The translations under genes and the position numbers were made by a program. The notes beneath the pieces were generated by a model that did no database searches, was not told the DNA's origin, and saw only the letters and a list, made by a program, of their open reading frames with translations. Positions 10,557 to 22,846 of a stretch of 64,000 bases of DNA are shown here, in pieces. Source of the DNA: Adineta steineri. Taxonomy: Eukaryota > Rotifera > Eurotatoria > Adinetida > Adinetidae. Location of the stretch: NCBI GenBank assembly GCA_905250115.1, contig CAJNOI010000017.1, positions 324,685-388,684 of the forward strand, read 5' to 3'. How positions within the stretch are numbered: position 1 is the first letter of the stretch; each line of letters opens with the position of its first letter.

Positions 10557-12453
10557 TTATACAACAATTCTAGTTCTAGACGTAACAACAGAAGATAATT
10601 TATTATCAGTTGATATTTGTCGATATTTTTTAAATAGATTCGCTGCACATGCAAAAGCACCACCTTGTAAAAATCGAACAAGTTTATCACCAGCTAACGC
10701 ACCTAACGCATAAATATTCTCTAAATCTGTACATTCATATGTATACGGATTGATATTAAGACCATTGTTTTTATTCGTGGTTAACGATCGAAAAAAAGGA
10801 ATTTGGGATTCAGCACCAGTAAGTTTAGCTATTAATGATATTTCATATTCTGTAGTAATTTGTGTTCGAAGATTACGTATATGTACTGTACCATCTTCTG
10901 TTATTGAAATAATTTCACTCTGTATACAACATTGATAGGACCATTCTACTGACTAAAATATCGAAGAAATGAATGAATATGTATATATGTATATATTTGA
11001 AAATTACCGTAGATGTTGTTGACATTGTTGATTGTTTAATTAATTCTTTAATATATTCATATTCTGGAAAAACCGTAGCTGATAATTGATTAAGTACAAG
11101 TTCATGATCATCAATTGCACGACGAAAAACATGTACAACAGGTATTAAATATTGTTGACATAAGAGAAGAACATCAATAGCTGTTAAACCACATCCAATT
11201 ATAAGTAATGGTTTACTATTTTTTGTTAATCGTTTTTTATTTACAATAATATCTTCAATATCAGTTAAACATGTATAAGTAAATGAATGACTTGCTTGCT
11301 CACCAATAATACCTAATGGTTTTGTTATTTGTTGTGGAATACCTGTTGCTAAAACAACATATTTAGCATGCATAATAAATGGAATTTTAGTCTGTTCATC
11401 ATAACCTCGTATTTCCCATAATGCTTCAGGTGTACGAATTTCTTGGGTTAGATCATCATAGAATGGAGCATCAATACAAACACGTTCAATAGATACTACT
11501 TCATGACCATTACGAAAATAATTTATTAAACGATGTTTTTTTACATAATTAATATAATATGAACGAATTTCGTCATAAGTTGCTCGTAATGATGTATCAT
11601 CATTTATTATTGATGCATTTTCGTTATTTGTCGCTTGACGTAATCGACAAGCTCGATATTTTTGTCGAAATGTCGACATTGAATAATTAGGTAATTCCAT
11701 CCAAGTAGCCATGCTTACTGTATGTAATTGTTTCGATGTTAATCGATTCCAAACTCCACCAATTCCTCCTCGCCCAATACAAATATGATCAATAGCTGAT
11801 AATGGATCATGACGCCATTTTATTTTTGATTGTAAATTTGCACCTAGATCAGCATCAGGATGAATTAAATTATCAATAAGTAATGAAACGGGATTTCGTG
11901 AACGACCTTCAAGGCCATCGGATAAAAATTCCAAATCCTAAATAATAAAAATCCTTGATTAAAATTTATTCTATCAATTAGAAACAATAAAAAACAAAAT
12001 GAATTCTAGTAAATGCACAAAAATGTCAGTTAGTTGTTATTCAAGGACATTTACTAGTACAGAAAGTACATACATGTTAAAATATTAATACATATTTTTT
12101 ATTGTTTCTTTTTTCTTCCGAACAAAAAACATCACTTTCAAACATAGTACTTTAAAAAAAATAAAAATAATCAACTTCATCGAAATCATCTTACCTGTTC
12201 AAATAATGAATTATCTTTAACATGTTTTTCTAATTTCATATTAAGATAATCATTTGATACTGGACAACCATTCCAATAAGGAATATGTCCAGAAAGAAGA
12301 TATGAAAGGGCGATAGCGGATGGGCCATTTCCTGAAAATTTACAGTAAATTTTTAATTTTAGATGAGATGTATTATAAATACAAACCAATAATAACAACA
12401 TCTTTTCTTTCATAACGATCGAAACAACGTATATCAGTTGTATTAACTGCCAT
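10557..12453 (-). CDS. OSGIN: OSGIN-like FAD-dependent oxidoreductase (oxidative stress-induced growth inhibitor)
   Basis: Exons (transcription order) 12453-12387, 12331-12195, 11937-11008 and 10952-10557; 509 residues, close to human OSGIN2. OSGIN proteins are flavin-monooxygenase-like and are linked to growth control under oxidative stress. The N-terminus has the dinucleotide-binding motif VVIIGNGPSAIALSYLLSG, split by intron 1. The family block LSDGLEGRSRNP and LIHPDADLGANL follows. A second nucleotide-binding glycine motif is LLIIGCGLTAIDVLLLC. The C-terminal part (ENIYALGALAGDKLVRFLQG) closes the FAD fold. The family is firm; whether it is OSGIN1- or OSGIN2-like is not settled. Confidence 0.9.
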
Positions 12454-13735
12454 TAATTATAAAATAGTTGTTTTTTATTATGATAAAATAACAAATATCT
12501 TGATTTTTTGTTTCGTAGACGATTGTAATAGGATAAAAAAGATATAGATGAAAAAAATATGCTATGTCATTCTCAAATATATATTCTCATCTTTTTACTC
12601 TTTTCTTTCCTTTTCTTTTTCCTCTCTCTCTCTCTCTCTCGTTCTTTATTTTGTACTGGCATTCAAGGATAAAACGGTTTCTTTTCTTTTTCTCCTGTTC
12701 TTCTCTCTCTTACAGAGAAGAAAAAAAAAAGGTCGCAATTGTATTTTTGTTTTTACAAACAATAAAATAAAACCGTATACAAAGTTTAATTATTATTTAT
12801 CAAACATAAATAAAAAATAAGATAGACACAACTAGATAAATATATTCATTGTAGGACGGGTTAACACTGCACAAAGTACAAAGTATTATTTATCCTATTT
12901 TGATTAAGTAAATGTATAAAGTCGATAGTATTTCGTGACGAAAATTTTCAATCATCGTCGATAGATTTATTAAGTCACCTTTTTTTTTCGTGCGCTGTTT
13001 TTGTTCTTTATTTCCATGATGATAGTGCAAATTTTTGGATTAACAAGTAATACCTTGTTTGGCGAAAGAATGCGAAGAATAAGATATACGCAATTGCATA
13101 TGGAGCTCGATAATCAATATGTCTACAGAACAGCAAGATTGATAAATGATATATTGATAAAAATTCTATTGTATAATGAACTAAAAGATTATTTTTTACT
13201 AGAATATTTAATGTTGTTTCATTTCTGTATTGTACGTTTTTATTTACCTTAATCACGTTCTTTTACTTGATAAAGTAAAGTTTACTGTAGAAAAAAAGGT
13301 CATTGCGTATATCATAAATATAGTAGTCTCAAGGAAAATCAAGGACAGAATATTGAGTACGCGTTTTGTTGATTTATAAAGGATTCTTATATTGTCGTCG
13401 TAAATCAAAAATGAGACAAAAAGTAAATCATTATTTTCTAATTTAACTATTTCATATTGTCCTATTTTCTCTAGTTTTTTTCAAAATTTCACACCTTTTT
13501 TTTTATTCAACTGAATTTCAAAATGAACAAGAACAAAAAAAAATTCTTAATAATTCCTCCGATGTATACATACAAAGACAAAAGAAAGAAAATGAGTTAT
13601 TTACAACTCTGAACACACCTTTGAATATGTAATCGAAGTGCAAAAAAGATAAACTAGAAATACTGTTATCATTTCGATCACCGCAAATATAGACATAAAC
13701 AAACAAGTAGATGAACAAAAAAGAAAAACCAATGT
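12454..13735. other. Intergenic, upstream of OSGIN and downstream of TBCEL
   Basis: AT-rich with a (CT)n microsatellite at about 12622-12640. Several open frames here are low-complexity or reciprocal on both strands and have no gene-like features. Confidence 0.45.
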
Positions 13736-16700
13736 TCATTTCACTTCGTTTTTTATATTCGTACAAGCAGCAGCAGCAGCTAATAATAGATCATCATCGT
13801 CCTCATCATTCTTATTCATATGAATATTTTTATCAGTGGACGGATAGATACCATCAAGTTCAATTGAGAACTGAGTATTATTTGCATCATTTTGTTGAGC
13901 TAATTTTTGTAAAGAATCAAATGTAAATGGTGACTCTTCAATTGATGATGTTATTTTACTATCATCAGATGATGTTGATGAATTGGTTCGATTATTATTC
14001 GTAGATTTTTTACGAAGACGTGTCGTATCAACTAAAATAACAAAATAAGATTTGTTTTTGTTTTCAAATTAATCTATACCTGGTCGTGTTGAATGTTGAG
14101 GTTTCGGTGGATCTGGTTTAAGATCAATATGAAATTGATCACCATTATGAATATTATATCTAAATATTTAACAATTTTAGTTTATAGATATTTTACCATG
14201 GTAATTTTTGATCAAGTACAAAAAAAAGTAATTAAGTCAAAAAATTAGATTAGATTAAATTTAAACTTCTCAAATTACATTGATACGATTTCATAAAAGG
14301 TTATCCTAGAATATTTGAAACCCGATCGATTGACATGTAATAGTCAGTTGAAGTTTAAAGATAACATAAAGACAACGAGATTTTGAATAAAATATAGGTC
14401 GAATTTATTTTTATCAATAGAATTAAATGATCAGATTCTCAAATATAAGAATTAAAATAATGAATTTCGTCTACTAGTATTTAAGAGTCATGATTAGAGC
14501 CCATCGGGTCCACAATTTTTTGGACCCGGACCCGTCCACTAAAAAATTTTCAGACCCGGACCCGTTCAATAAAAAATTTCGCATCCGGACCCGTTCGATA
14601 AACTTTTTTTAGACCCGGACCCGATCCTGATGAGGACTAGCCTGAACTCGAACTGTACTTTCAGACATTCAGTAAATTTCTCTACTTGAAATCTGATGGT
14701 TGCTTCGAAAATAGTTTTGTTGTTGTTTTTCTATTACTTTTATGAATAAATTCAAGACTTTTTGAATAAAAATTTAAAAAGAAATATTATGTTGATAACA
14801 TATTTCTTCCAGTTCGGGCCCGATCAGCAAAAGCTTTGATACCCGAACCCGACGGGCTCTAGTCATGATGAAGTTTTTATACAATTAAAGTAAAGAGAAT
14901 TTTATTATACTTTCGAAAAAATATTAGAATATTGTATTATCTTATCAGCGAAGTATCCAGTATTATGTCATAATGATCCTTATAATATTAAATTACATAA
15001 AATTGTATTTGTAGTTAAAGGAAAAATCTTTTGAAATAAGTAAATGATTGATTAGATCTACTGAATTAGTCTAACTATCAATCAACTTAACATCCGGTAC
15101 AGGAAACATTTTAGAATTTTTAATAGCTAAGAATAATATTCTATTTTTTCTTAATTAATTCTCAGTCTTAATACAGGTTTATATATATATGATTTTTTTT
15201 TATACAATAGATAAAAGCATTCCATTAAGTGCACTTTTGATATATCTCTTATGTATATATATATATATTGATCAATTATACAATTCCCTATAGTTTCTTA
15301 TAACTGATTATTGAAGAAACTAATCTCTCTTTTCCTATTACATACGTATGCAATGATCTTTGTGGATATTTGAGTTCATCAGGCCAACCAACACCCGCAT
15401 TAAAAGCAAAATCATCAACATAAAAAACTCGTAAACGTGTTAGTGGTATTTGAAAAAGTTCATGAAGATATTTTTTAAATCGTTGAACTGTTTGTCGATC
15501 ATCAATTTCTTTATCATATGTTATTTGATTATAAATTAGACGAACATTTTTTAGATACGGTGCACAAATTTTAATATCAACTAATGGTTTAAGATTACCA
15601 TGTTTTTCAATTAATTCAAAATATCTACAAGACAAAAATTTAAATAATACAATAAAAATATATTTCTTTCATTTACCGTTGTGGTTTATTATCTTGTTGA
15701 GAATAATAACGAATATATCGTCGTTCACTTGTTTCTCTATCATTGGCAGTTATATCACTTCCATTTAATTTAGTTATATTTTTCATATAACCAAGTAATA
15801 GAAAAAATCTTTCATCTTTATGATAAGGCTAAATATATATAGAGATATTTTCAGTTTTTAGCTTTTTACTTTCAAGAAAATAGAAACGAACTTTAAGAAG
15901 TGGTGCTATATGAATTCTTAAAGCATGTAAACAAGGTAATTTTGTTAATGCAACAATATCATCCCATTCAGATATTTGTACGTGATCAACACTGAGTGTA
16001 TGTAAATATGGTAAACAAATATTAACATCATCATCCGAACGAAAACTTAGTAATGGATTATCACTAGCTATTAATGTCTGTAAACGTGGAAATAAATGAC
16101 CTAGACGACATATAGATTGCCAATCTGATATATTATTATTTGATATATAAACTCGTTTGAGATTTTTATGTTGAAAATTATAATTAGATGAGATTGTTGT
16201 ATAATTATTTGAACATATTTGAAGTTCTTCCAAGCTAAAAAAAGAATAGTTAGATATTGGTTCAATACAAATGAATACATATTTAATATAAATGGGTATT
16301 AGCAGTGTTTTATCTGGTATGGGATATTTTGCCCTCCCGGGATTTACGAATTTTATGCTGTTTACTATGCGATTGCCTCCCTCCACAGGAGATCGTTCGT
16401 ATGCCCTCGGAAGTAAAATCCTGGGTATTAGAACAAAAATATATTGAGTTACGAACATTTTGCTGAATTAACGATCTGTTGTGCGGTACTGATTGAATGC
16501 ACTGAAAGTTTCAACTATAATAAATGTTCCATTTTCGAGATAATGACTTTCTTTGAAATCTAACCTTGTCAGACTTTTAATCTCGAAAAAAACTACAAAA
16601 GATGTTAAGGCTTATGTGTAATATTCTGCGTTTTACTCAATAGAAAATCAAATCTGAATAAGATGATGTGTATTTTTCTTAATCTAAAAATAAAACATTT

Positions 16701-17923
16701 GTTCTGACTGATACTTTTAGTACATTATATTTATCATCATTACATCTCATGAACAAAACTGCAAATTAAATTACATTTTATATCATACAAGAAATCAACA
16801 ACAGAATAAAATGGATATAATTCAATAAGAAAGATCCATGAACATGTCGTATTCTAGGTCTTTTCAATTCCCACTAGAACTGAAATAATGTTGATAGTCT
16901 ATTATATGACAAGGTTTTCTTGTAAGTCATAAGTCAACAATATTTTATACGTTTTACATTAAAAATAACTTTCACTATAGTTCTAAAACAAAAAAATCCT
17001 GTTAATATTTTATGATTGAAGAATACATATTTCGATGTAATGTCAGTACAACAATTTGCTAGATTTTAGTAACGAACATAGAATCTTATTGTAGCATATG
17101 TCATATAATATTAGAATATATGACAATAAACTACTATCTATCAATTTTATGATTGCTTATGTACCTAATAAAAACTATTGAATCGGTATAGGTCATTCTA
17201 ATATATATTGCTTAAGAAAATGTCGAGATTTCGAAATGATTCATTCGTCAATAGGATGCGTCATACTTTTATAAAAAATTTAATTTTTTGTGTTTTTGTA
17301 TTTATCGAGAATAATCTTTTTTAAGAAGAAAAGTAAATCTAAACTTACTTTGGTGTTTTTTTAAGTAATTCAACGATCATGTCAAGTTCAATATGACTTC
17401 CATTAAGACATAAAGTATTAAGATTAGGCCATTGTAATTCAATCGGTAATATATGAAAACCGATTGGAAATGGATTGAAACTTAAATTGATTGTTTTGAC
17501 ATGAGGTAATGATGAAAGTAATAAGGATATCTAAATAATATAAATAAGATAATAATATGATAAGAAGAAAGAATAAATATACTTCATGCCAATCAGAAAA
17601 TGCATTTGATGATATATCAACAAGTTCAACTTGTGAACATGATATTGCTACTGCATTAGGATCACCAACATGAGATATCTGTTCATCAGTTAAAACAACA
17701 GTAGATGCATTAAGAACAAGACCGGATTCTAATAAAAAAAATAGATAGATTTTATTCGATTGTTTTAATTCAAAAAAATACCTGTCTTTTTTGGCGATGA
17801 ACCAACAAAAAAAACGATATCGCAACCATTTTTAAGATCATTAAATGTTGAATCAAAATCACAATAACGTTCATAAAGAGCATCCGAAAATGATCGACCA
17901 CGAAGTACTTCAGTAGCAGCCAT
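13736..17923 (-). CDS. TBCEL: TBCEL, tubulin-specific chaperone cofactor E-like, with extended C-terminus
   Basis: Exons 17923-17782, 17728-17583, 17530-17349, 16234-15892, 15828-15677, 15624-15346, 14159-14080 and 14031-13736 give 539 residues; human TBCEL has about 424. TBCEL destabilises tubulin and lacks the CAP-Gly domain of TBCE; none is seen here. Leucine-rich repeats run from about residue 49 (SGLVLNASTVVL) to about 272, with NNNISDWQSICRLG and LPHVKTINLSFNP. A ubiquitin-like domain follows (YFELIEKHGNLKPL to GDQFHIDLKP). The last exon adds an acidic, Ser/Asn-rich tail of about 100 residues not found in vertebrate TBCEL. A frame that ignores the donor at 15345 gives a shorter C-terminus (stop at 15288); I prefer the spliced form because it restores the conserved end of the UBL. 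Intron 6 houses an hAT-like MITE. Confidence 0.88.
14487..14869. mobile_element. hAT-like MITE with 8-bp target duplication
   Basis: The element occupies 14495-14861 (367 bp). The left end TAGAGCCCATCGGGT mirrors the right end ACCCGACGGGCTCTA with one mismatch. The flanks at 14487-14494 and 14862-14869 are both GTCATGAT, an exact 8-bp direct repeat, the duplication length of hAT transposons. Inside the left part there are about four imperfect copies of a unit of about 35 bp with the core GACCCGGACCCG. Non-coding. Confidence 0.8.
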
Positions 17924-18890
17924 ATCGATCTACAAATAAGTAATAGATTTTTGTCTTGTTGTGTCGTCAATGTCTCTGTCCTTGTTGTTCTCACTTATAT
18001 ACACACGCTCGTTCTATTATCCGCTTCCCAATAACAGAGTAAGTAAAAAAAAAAAAGACAAGGTCGTTTTCTTTTTCTTTCTCTTCGTTCGTATATATCA
18101 ATCATCAAATATAGTATGACGCATGACGATGTCAGCTGACTTATACTCCGCGTGGTAAGAATTGTAACCACAAATATTATGGAAGATTTAGCACGCCTAT
18201 ATACTGTTGAGAGTTAATTATTACTAGCGACAAACAAAAGAAAGGGATAAATAAGCAGTTGTTTCAAGTCACACGCATATATATATGTATATAACATAAG
18301 ATTAAATAAAAAATGCTTCATCAACGATAGAGAAAAAAAAGAAAAAGATTGTTCAGTGACTCACTTTGATTCGTCATCCCTTCTATATGTCTCAACCTCC
18401 CAACAAGCTTACCATCCCACCGGCTGTCCGGTTCTTTTTTTTCTCTCTCTCTCATTCTTCTGTCACTCACTTACTTACTTAGATGATCGAAGAACTAAGT
18501 AAGTTGTGCAATCCCATTTGTTTCTTTTTCTTCCTCTAAACATGCAAATATACACGCACGATGTGTAATGCTTTCTTCTTTTTTTTTTGTTACACATTCA
18601 TTACTACTGGCAAGTAAGTAATCAATCCATCGAAAGGATCATCCATACATGAAAAAATAACAGTTGTTACATGCAAGATAACTTTCTATATATGTGTGCT
18701 TTTCACACTATATGATTAGATATATCTATCTATAGAGATTATATTTTAAGACGAAGAAATTTTATTTTATTTACGAAACAATAAATAAATGAGAAAGAGA
18801 GAAAAAAATGTTATACAATATGAAAACAAACAGTATGTGACTAATTATAAATACATTTAATGAGATTGATGATGCATAGAAGTCAAAATA
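17924..18890. other. Intergenic, TBCEL promoter side
   Basis: Pyrimidine-rich and CT-microsatellite tracts (about 18060-18080, 18430-18455). The TBCEL ATG is preceded by TTTGTAG then four bases, a plausible trans-splice acceptor. No gene seen. Confidence 0.4.
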
Positions 18891-19968
18891 TTATAAGAAT
18901 GATTCATTTATTTTTGGAACAACACGGAATGCTTGGATTCCAATAGGGCATGTAGTAATAACTTCAGAACCATATTGAGCTATTTCATTTTCAGTTAATG
19001 GTATTATTCGAAGTTTTATTGCTTTTGATATAATATTACTATTAAACGTAAATGATCCAAACTAAAAACAAACAAATAAAAATTTTTTTAAATTATTTCT
19101 ATTTTTCTTACTAAAGAATTGAAAATTTTCTGATACATATTCGATGTTTCTGGTATATGTTGAAGAGCAAATGAGATAATAAAACATTTCGATAAATCAT
19201 AATTACGTATAATAGTAATATTCTATTTAGCAAAAAAGATAAAGTAATGTGATTATAAATCAATTGAATACATACATGCTCAAAATTATTGATAATACGA
19301 ACTGTACTTGTCCAACTTAATCGTGGTGTTTCAGTTATTTCTATAATTTCCTCTGGATCAATAATGACCTATAGATAACACATATATTATAAGAAAAATA
19401 ATGAAAGAAGGCGTATGCAAAAGCTTGAATTAGAATCTATAATTGCTTACTTGTTGTTGACCTTCAGATTGTATAATGTTCAATGGTATTGAAGTGGATG
19501 CAATCGGTTTCTTTCCACGATTAACTGCGAATAAAGCATCATGATGAGAAAAGACTTGATTACTAAGATCTTTATTCACTGATCGATTTTGTGTTTGACA
19601 AGTGCAATGCCATTTCTAATATATATATATATAAAACGTATTAATTAATATGATACGATATCGTTTTATATCCTACATGATTTATTTCACTAATAAACTC
19701 CGATGAAAACCAAATACTAATCGTCAAACATGTAATGACGAGTAATATGATGACAGAAACAAATAAAATTGATGATCCTTGACGGTCAACATCTTCTAAT
19801 TCAGATATTGATTCATCGTCTTGTTCACCTTTGATTGTCTAATCGAAAAGATACGTATTTTCAATTTAGTATTAACACAAAACTTACTATAATGGTATCC
19901 TCCTTAGTTGGTGATACTAGTTCCTTATCGCTAACTTTTTTTACATTGTTCATTAAAAATCCTACCAT
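18891..19968 (-). CDS. Single-pass membrane protein, possibly BRICHOS-like
   Basis: Exons 19968-19888, 19838-19677, 19615-19451, 19368-19276, 19222-19112 and 19061-18891, all phase 0, give 260 residues. A short acidic N-terminus is followed by one membrane segment at about residues 50-72 (ILFVSVIILLVITCLTISIW), which suggests type II topology. The C-terminal half contains VRIINNFEHNITIIRNYDLS followed by KCFII and, later, ITTCPIG. Two spaced cysteines after a beta-rich stretch beyond a membrane anchor recall BRICHOS proteins such as ITM2. That assignment is only tentative. The first coding exon begins after an acceptor-like TTTTTATAG; a GTAAG donor near 20510 may belong to a non-coding first exon. 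Confidence 0.6.
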
Positions 19969-20667
19969 GGTTGATGTTTGGTTGAAGAAACTTTTCTATA
20001 AAAAATGAGATATGTTTTTTTTTTTCTTGCAGAATATATAATAAAGAATTGCATATAAGAATAAGGAAGTGGAAATGATGTTGTCATTAAAAATATATAT
20101 ATGTTCGTCTACTCATTTTCTTTATTTAGCAATAAAATTAACATTTCAATGCACATTTTCTATTTTTTCCTCTTGCTTAATGTATATTCAAATTTAGATC
20201 ATATTAAAATAAAAAACATGACATCTTTTATTAGAAAGTAAAATTATCTCTGTTTGATATATTTTTTCAAAAGAACAGTTCTATTTATAGTAAGAAGCTA
20301 AATCAAAACATCAAATGTTAATATACTGTACAATTGATATTTTCTTCAAAGAAATGTCTTATTATAGTAAATTTAACTAATTATCTATAAATAATGTGTT
20401 GGTATACGATAGATTGATCTATAACTAAACTAATTATTTTTAATAATGACAGAAAAAACTCAATGTAAAATGATAAAAATAGCTATTCCGTTCAAATAGT
20501 ACAATCTTACCGAAATTTGCTTTTTCCATCGTTCAAATCGATAAACTGATATGAATTATAAGATTATGAAGGTTCGTAAACATTGGTTATGGAAGATAAT
20601 TTAACCAATCGAAAAGTTTTTCGTATCATTTATTTATTTACTTTCATTTCATTTTTAATTTCTAACT
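19969..20667. promoter_or_regulatory. Divergent promoter region, membrane protein and ISOC2
   Basis: AT-rich spacer between oppositely oriented starts. On the minus strand a short ATG-containing segment near 20529-20511 ends in a consensus GTAAG donor but would not keep frame with the next exon, so it is at most a 5' UTR exon. Confidence 0.35.
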
Positions 20668-22121
20668 ATGGCTCAACGTATTAAACCTCTTTCACGTGAA
20701 ACATCTGTACTTTTACTATGTGATATGCAAGATAAATTTCGTCCGACAATAAAATATTTTCCACAAATTGTTGAAACATCAAATAAATTATTACAAGCTT
20801 GTAAAATTCTTGATGTTCCATATGTAGTTACCGAACAATATCCTAAAGGTAATTGTTTTAAGTAAAAGAAAAAAACATTCTATTTTTGATTATTAAATAG
20901 GTTTGGGTCGAACAGTAACTGAACTGGAAATTGGTGATGTAAAACCATTCGAAAAAACTCTCTTTTCAATGTGTACACCGGATGTTATATCATATATAAA
21001 AGAACAAGTGAAAGGTAAAATTTTTTTGTCAGTTAGGAATAATTAGTTTTTTGATTATGAAAAGAATTTTATTAAATGAACAAGAAAGCGAATATGCCAC
21101 GATTCATTTTGATGTTCTTCTCTTTTATCTAAAGAATTTGTATAGTAATATTTGAATAGGATAATCAAAGTAGTGCTACAAAAAATCATAATGGCTCTCA
21201 ATTAACTAGTAATGGAAGTTATTAGTGAAGTCAATTAGGTTGGATCTAGATCAAATTCAGAGATAACTTAATTATTAAAATTGTCGAGTGTACTAAATAC
21301 AATCGAAATGAAGAATTACGTCATTTTCGCGAATGTTAGAATTTATCGAGAACATATTAGTCGAGATTTTTATTTTAAAGTAAACGACATAAAAAAAATG
21401 TTCGGATTGTTTTAATTCTTCAAAATATTTATGGTGAGAAGGAAGTAGATAGGATTCAGTTGGCAATATAGTAAATAAGAATGTAATAAAATTCTTATAT
21501 TATTGTCAATAGAAATTTGTTTTCTTTCAATATCAGTGTTTGGTTTTTCTCCAGCTGTAAATAATTTACTAGCATTAAAAAGTATCAAAATACAGTATAA
21601 AGAATACATGCTGATCTATACACATCTATCCGATAATGAATTAAATGAGAAGAGATATTTCCTCTCTTGACTACAATATATCCTATAGATCAGTAGTTTA
21701 TAAACGATATTTTTTCTACTAGTAAAATTTTAGCTTACTCATATTTATAATTAGATTTTAAAACTGCTATTATCTGTGGTCTCGAAGCACATGCTTGTGT
21801 ATTACAAACGGCGATTGATCTTTTATCACAAGGGTATACTGTTTACATTGTGGTTGATGCTGTTTCATCACGATCATTGACTGACAGGTATTTATTTTGA
21901 TTTGATTTTTTATATAAATATATATATAATGATTTAGAATGTATGCATTTGATCATATGCGTCAAGCTGGTGCTTTTCTAACAACATTTGAATCAATTAT
22001 TCTTCAACTTACGCAAGATGCTAGTCATCCAAAATTTAAACAAATTCAACAATTAATCAAAACATCTGCAGCTGATACAGGACTTCTTGCATTACATCAT
22101 ATTCCAAATTCATCTTTATAA
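20668..22121 (+). CDS. ISOC2: Isochorismatase domain-containing protein (ISOC2-like)
   Basis: Exons 20668-20848, 20901-21014, 21755-21887 and 21938-22121 give 203 residues, matching the roughly 205 of human ISOC2. The family is a cysteine-hydrolase fold. Visible markers are the catalytic Asp region LLCDMQDKFRP, the Lys region TEQYPKGLGRTV, and the nucleophile region IICGLEAHACVLQTA with Cys after the helix start. The C-terminal helices include AFDHMRQAGAFLTTFESI. ISOC proteins have no firmly known substrate. Intron 2 (740 bases) is long and has no visible element. Confidence 0.9.
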
Positions 22122-22846
22122 AAGAAAAATCGTTCCTTTTTTTTTATTATTTTCAAGTATAAAAAAAAAATTATAATTTATACAATATTTTGATATTCCT
22201 ATAAATAAAATTTTGACAGACAAAATAACAGCTAGAAAATATATGATCATTATTATTGCATAAGAATAATTCCACTAATGGTCTAATATATATCATGAGT
22301 TATACAGTTGTGAATTTTGTCAATCAGATTAATTCATTCTCTTCGAAATCAGAGGACAATAAATCTATATGTTATGTGCAAATGATTTGAAACAATGTTC
22401 CATTCGATTATATAACTACTCATCTAGAGCTTATTGTAACAAGAGTAAAATAGTGACATCTCTCTATCTGTCCAAAAGTTTACAAATCCTATTAAGAGTT
22501 GTTATCATTTCGTTGTGTTTTCTTATCTAATCTTGTAACAATAAGAAATATTCATTTTCACATGCTTTGATTATTTGTTTGAAAAAAATATTCATTCTTT
22601 TTTTTGCTTCTATACTTATTTATAGCAGAAAAAAATTAGTAATCATCATTGTGTTATCATCCTGGGGTCAAGATTGTTCTTTTCTTGTCTTGCATATTCC
22701 TCACAAGATGTGCCCGTTTGTTCGAAATGATTCATCAACACAAATGTATAAAGATAGACTATATACAGATACAGCATTCAAAAGAAAAAAATATATATCT
22801 ATATTCTCGATTGTGCCGTTTTATGTATATGTATCTTTTGTTCTAG
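22122..22846. other. Intergenic, ISOC2 to EHD
   Basis: AT-rich. The EHD ATG is preceded directly by TGTTCTAG, an acceptor for either a 5' UTR intron or SL trans-splicing. Open frames at 22567-22872 are not supported. Confidence 0.4.

Noticed and set aside
12548-12820. Plus-strand frames with Ser/Phe runs
   Set aside because: Produced by a CT/T-rich tract; no domain, splice pattern or start context.
15829-16458. 209-codon frame as a separate protein
   Set aside because: Only 15892-16234 is an LRR exon of TBCEL; the rest reads into introns on both sides.
20511-20529. Minus-strand ATG segment as first coding exon of the membrane protein
   Set aside because: Its donor phase would bring a stop in the next exon, so it can only be untranslated.
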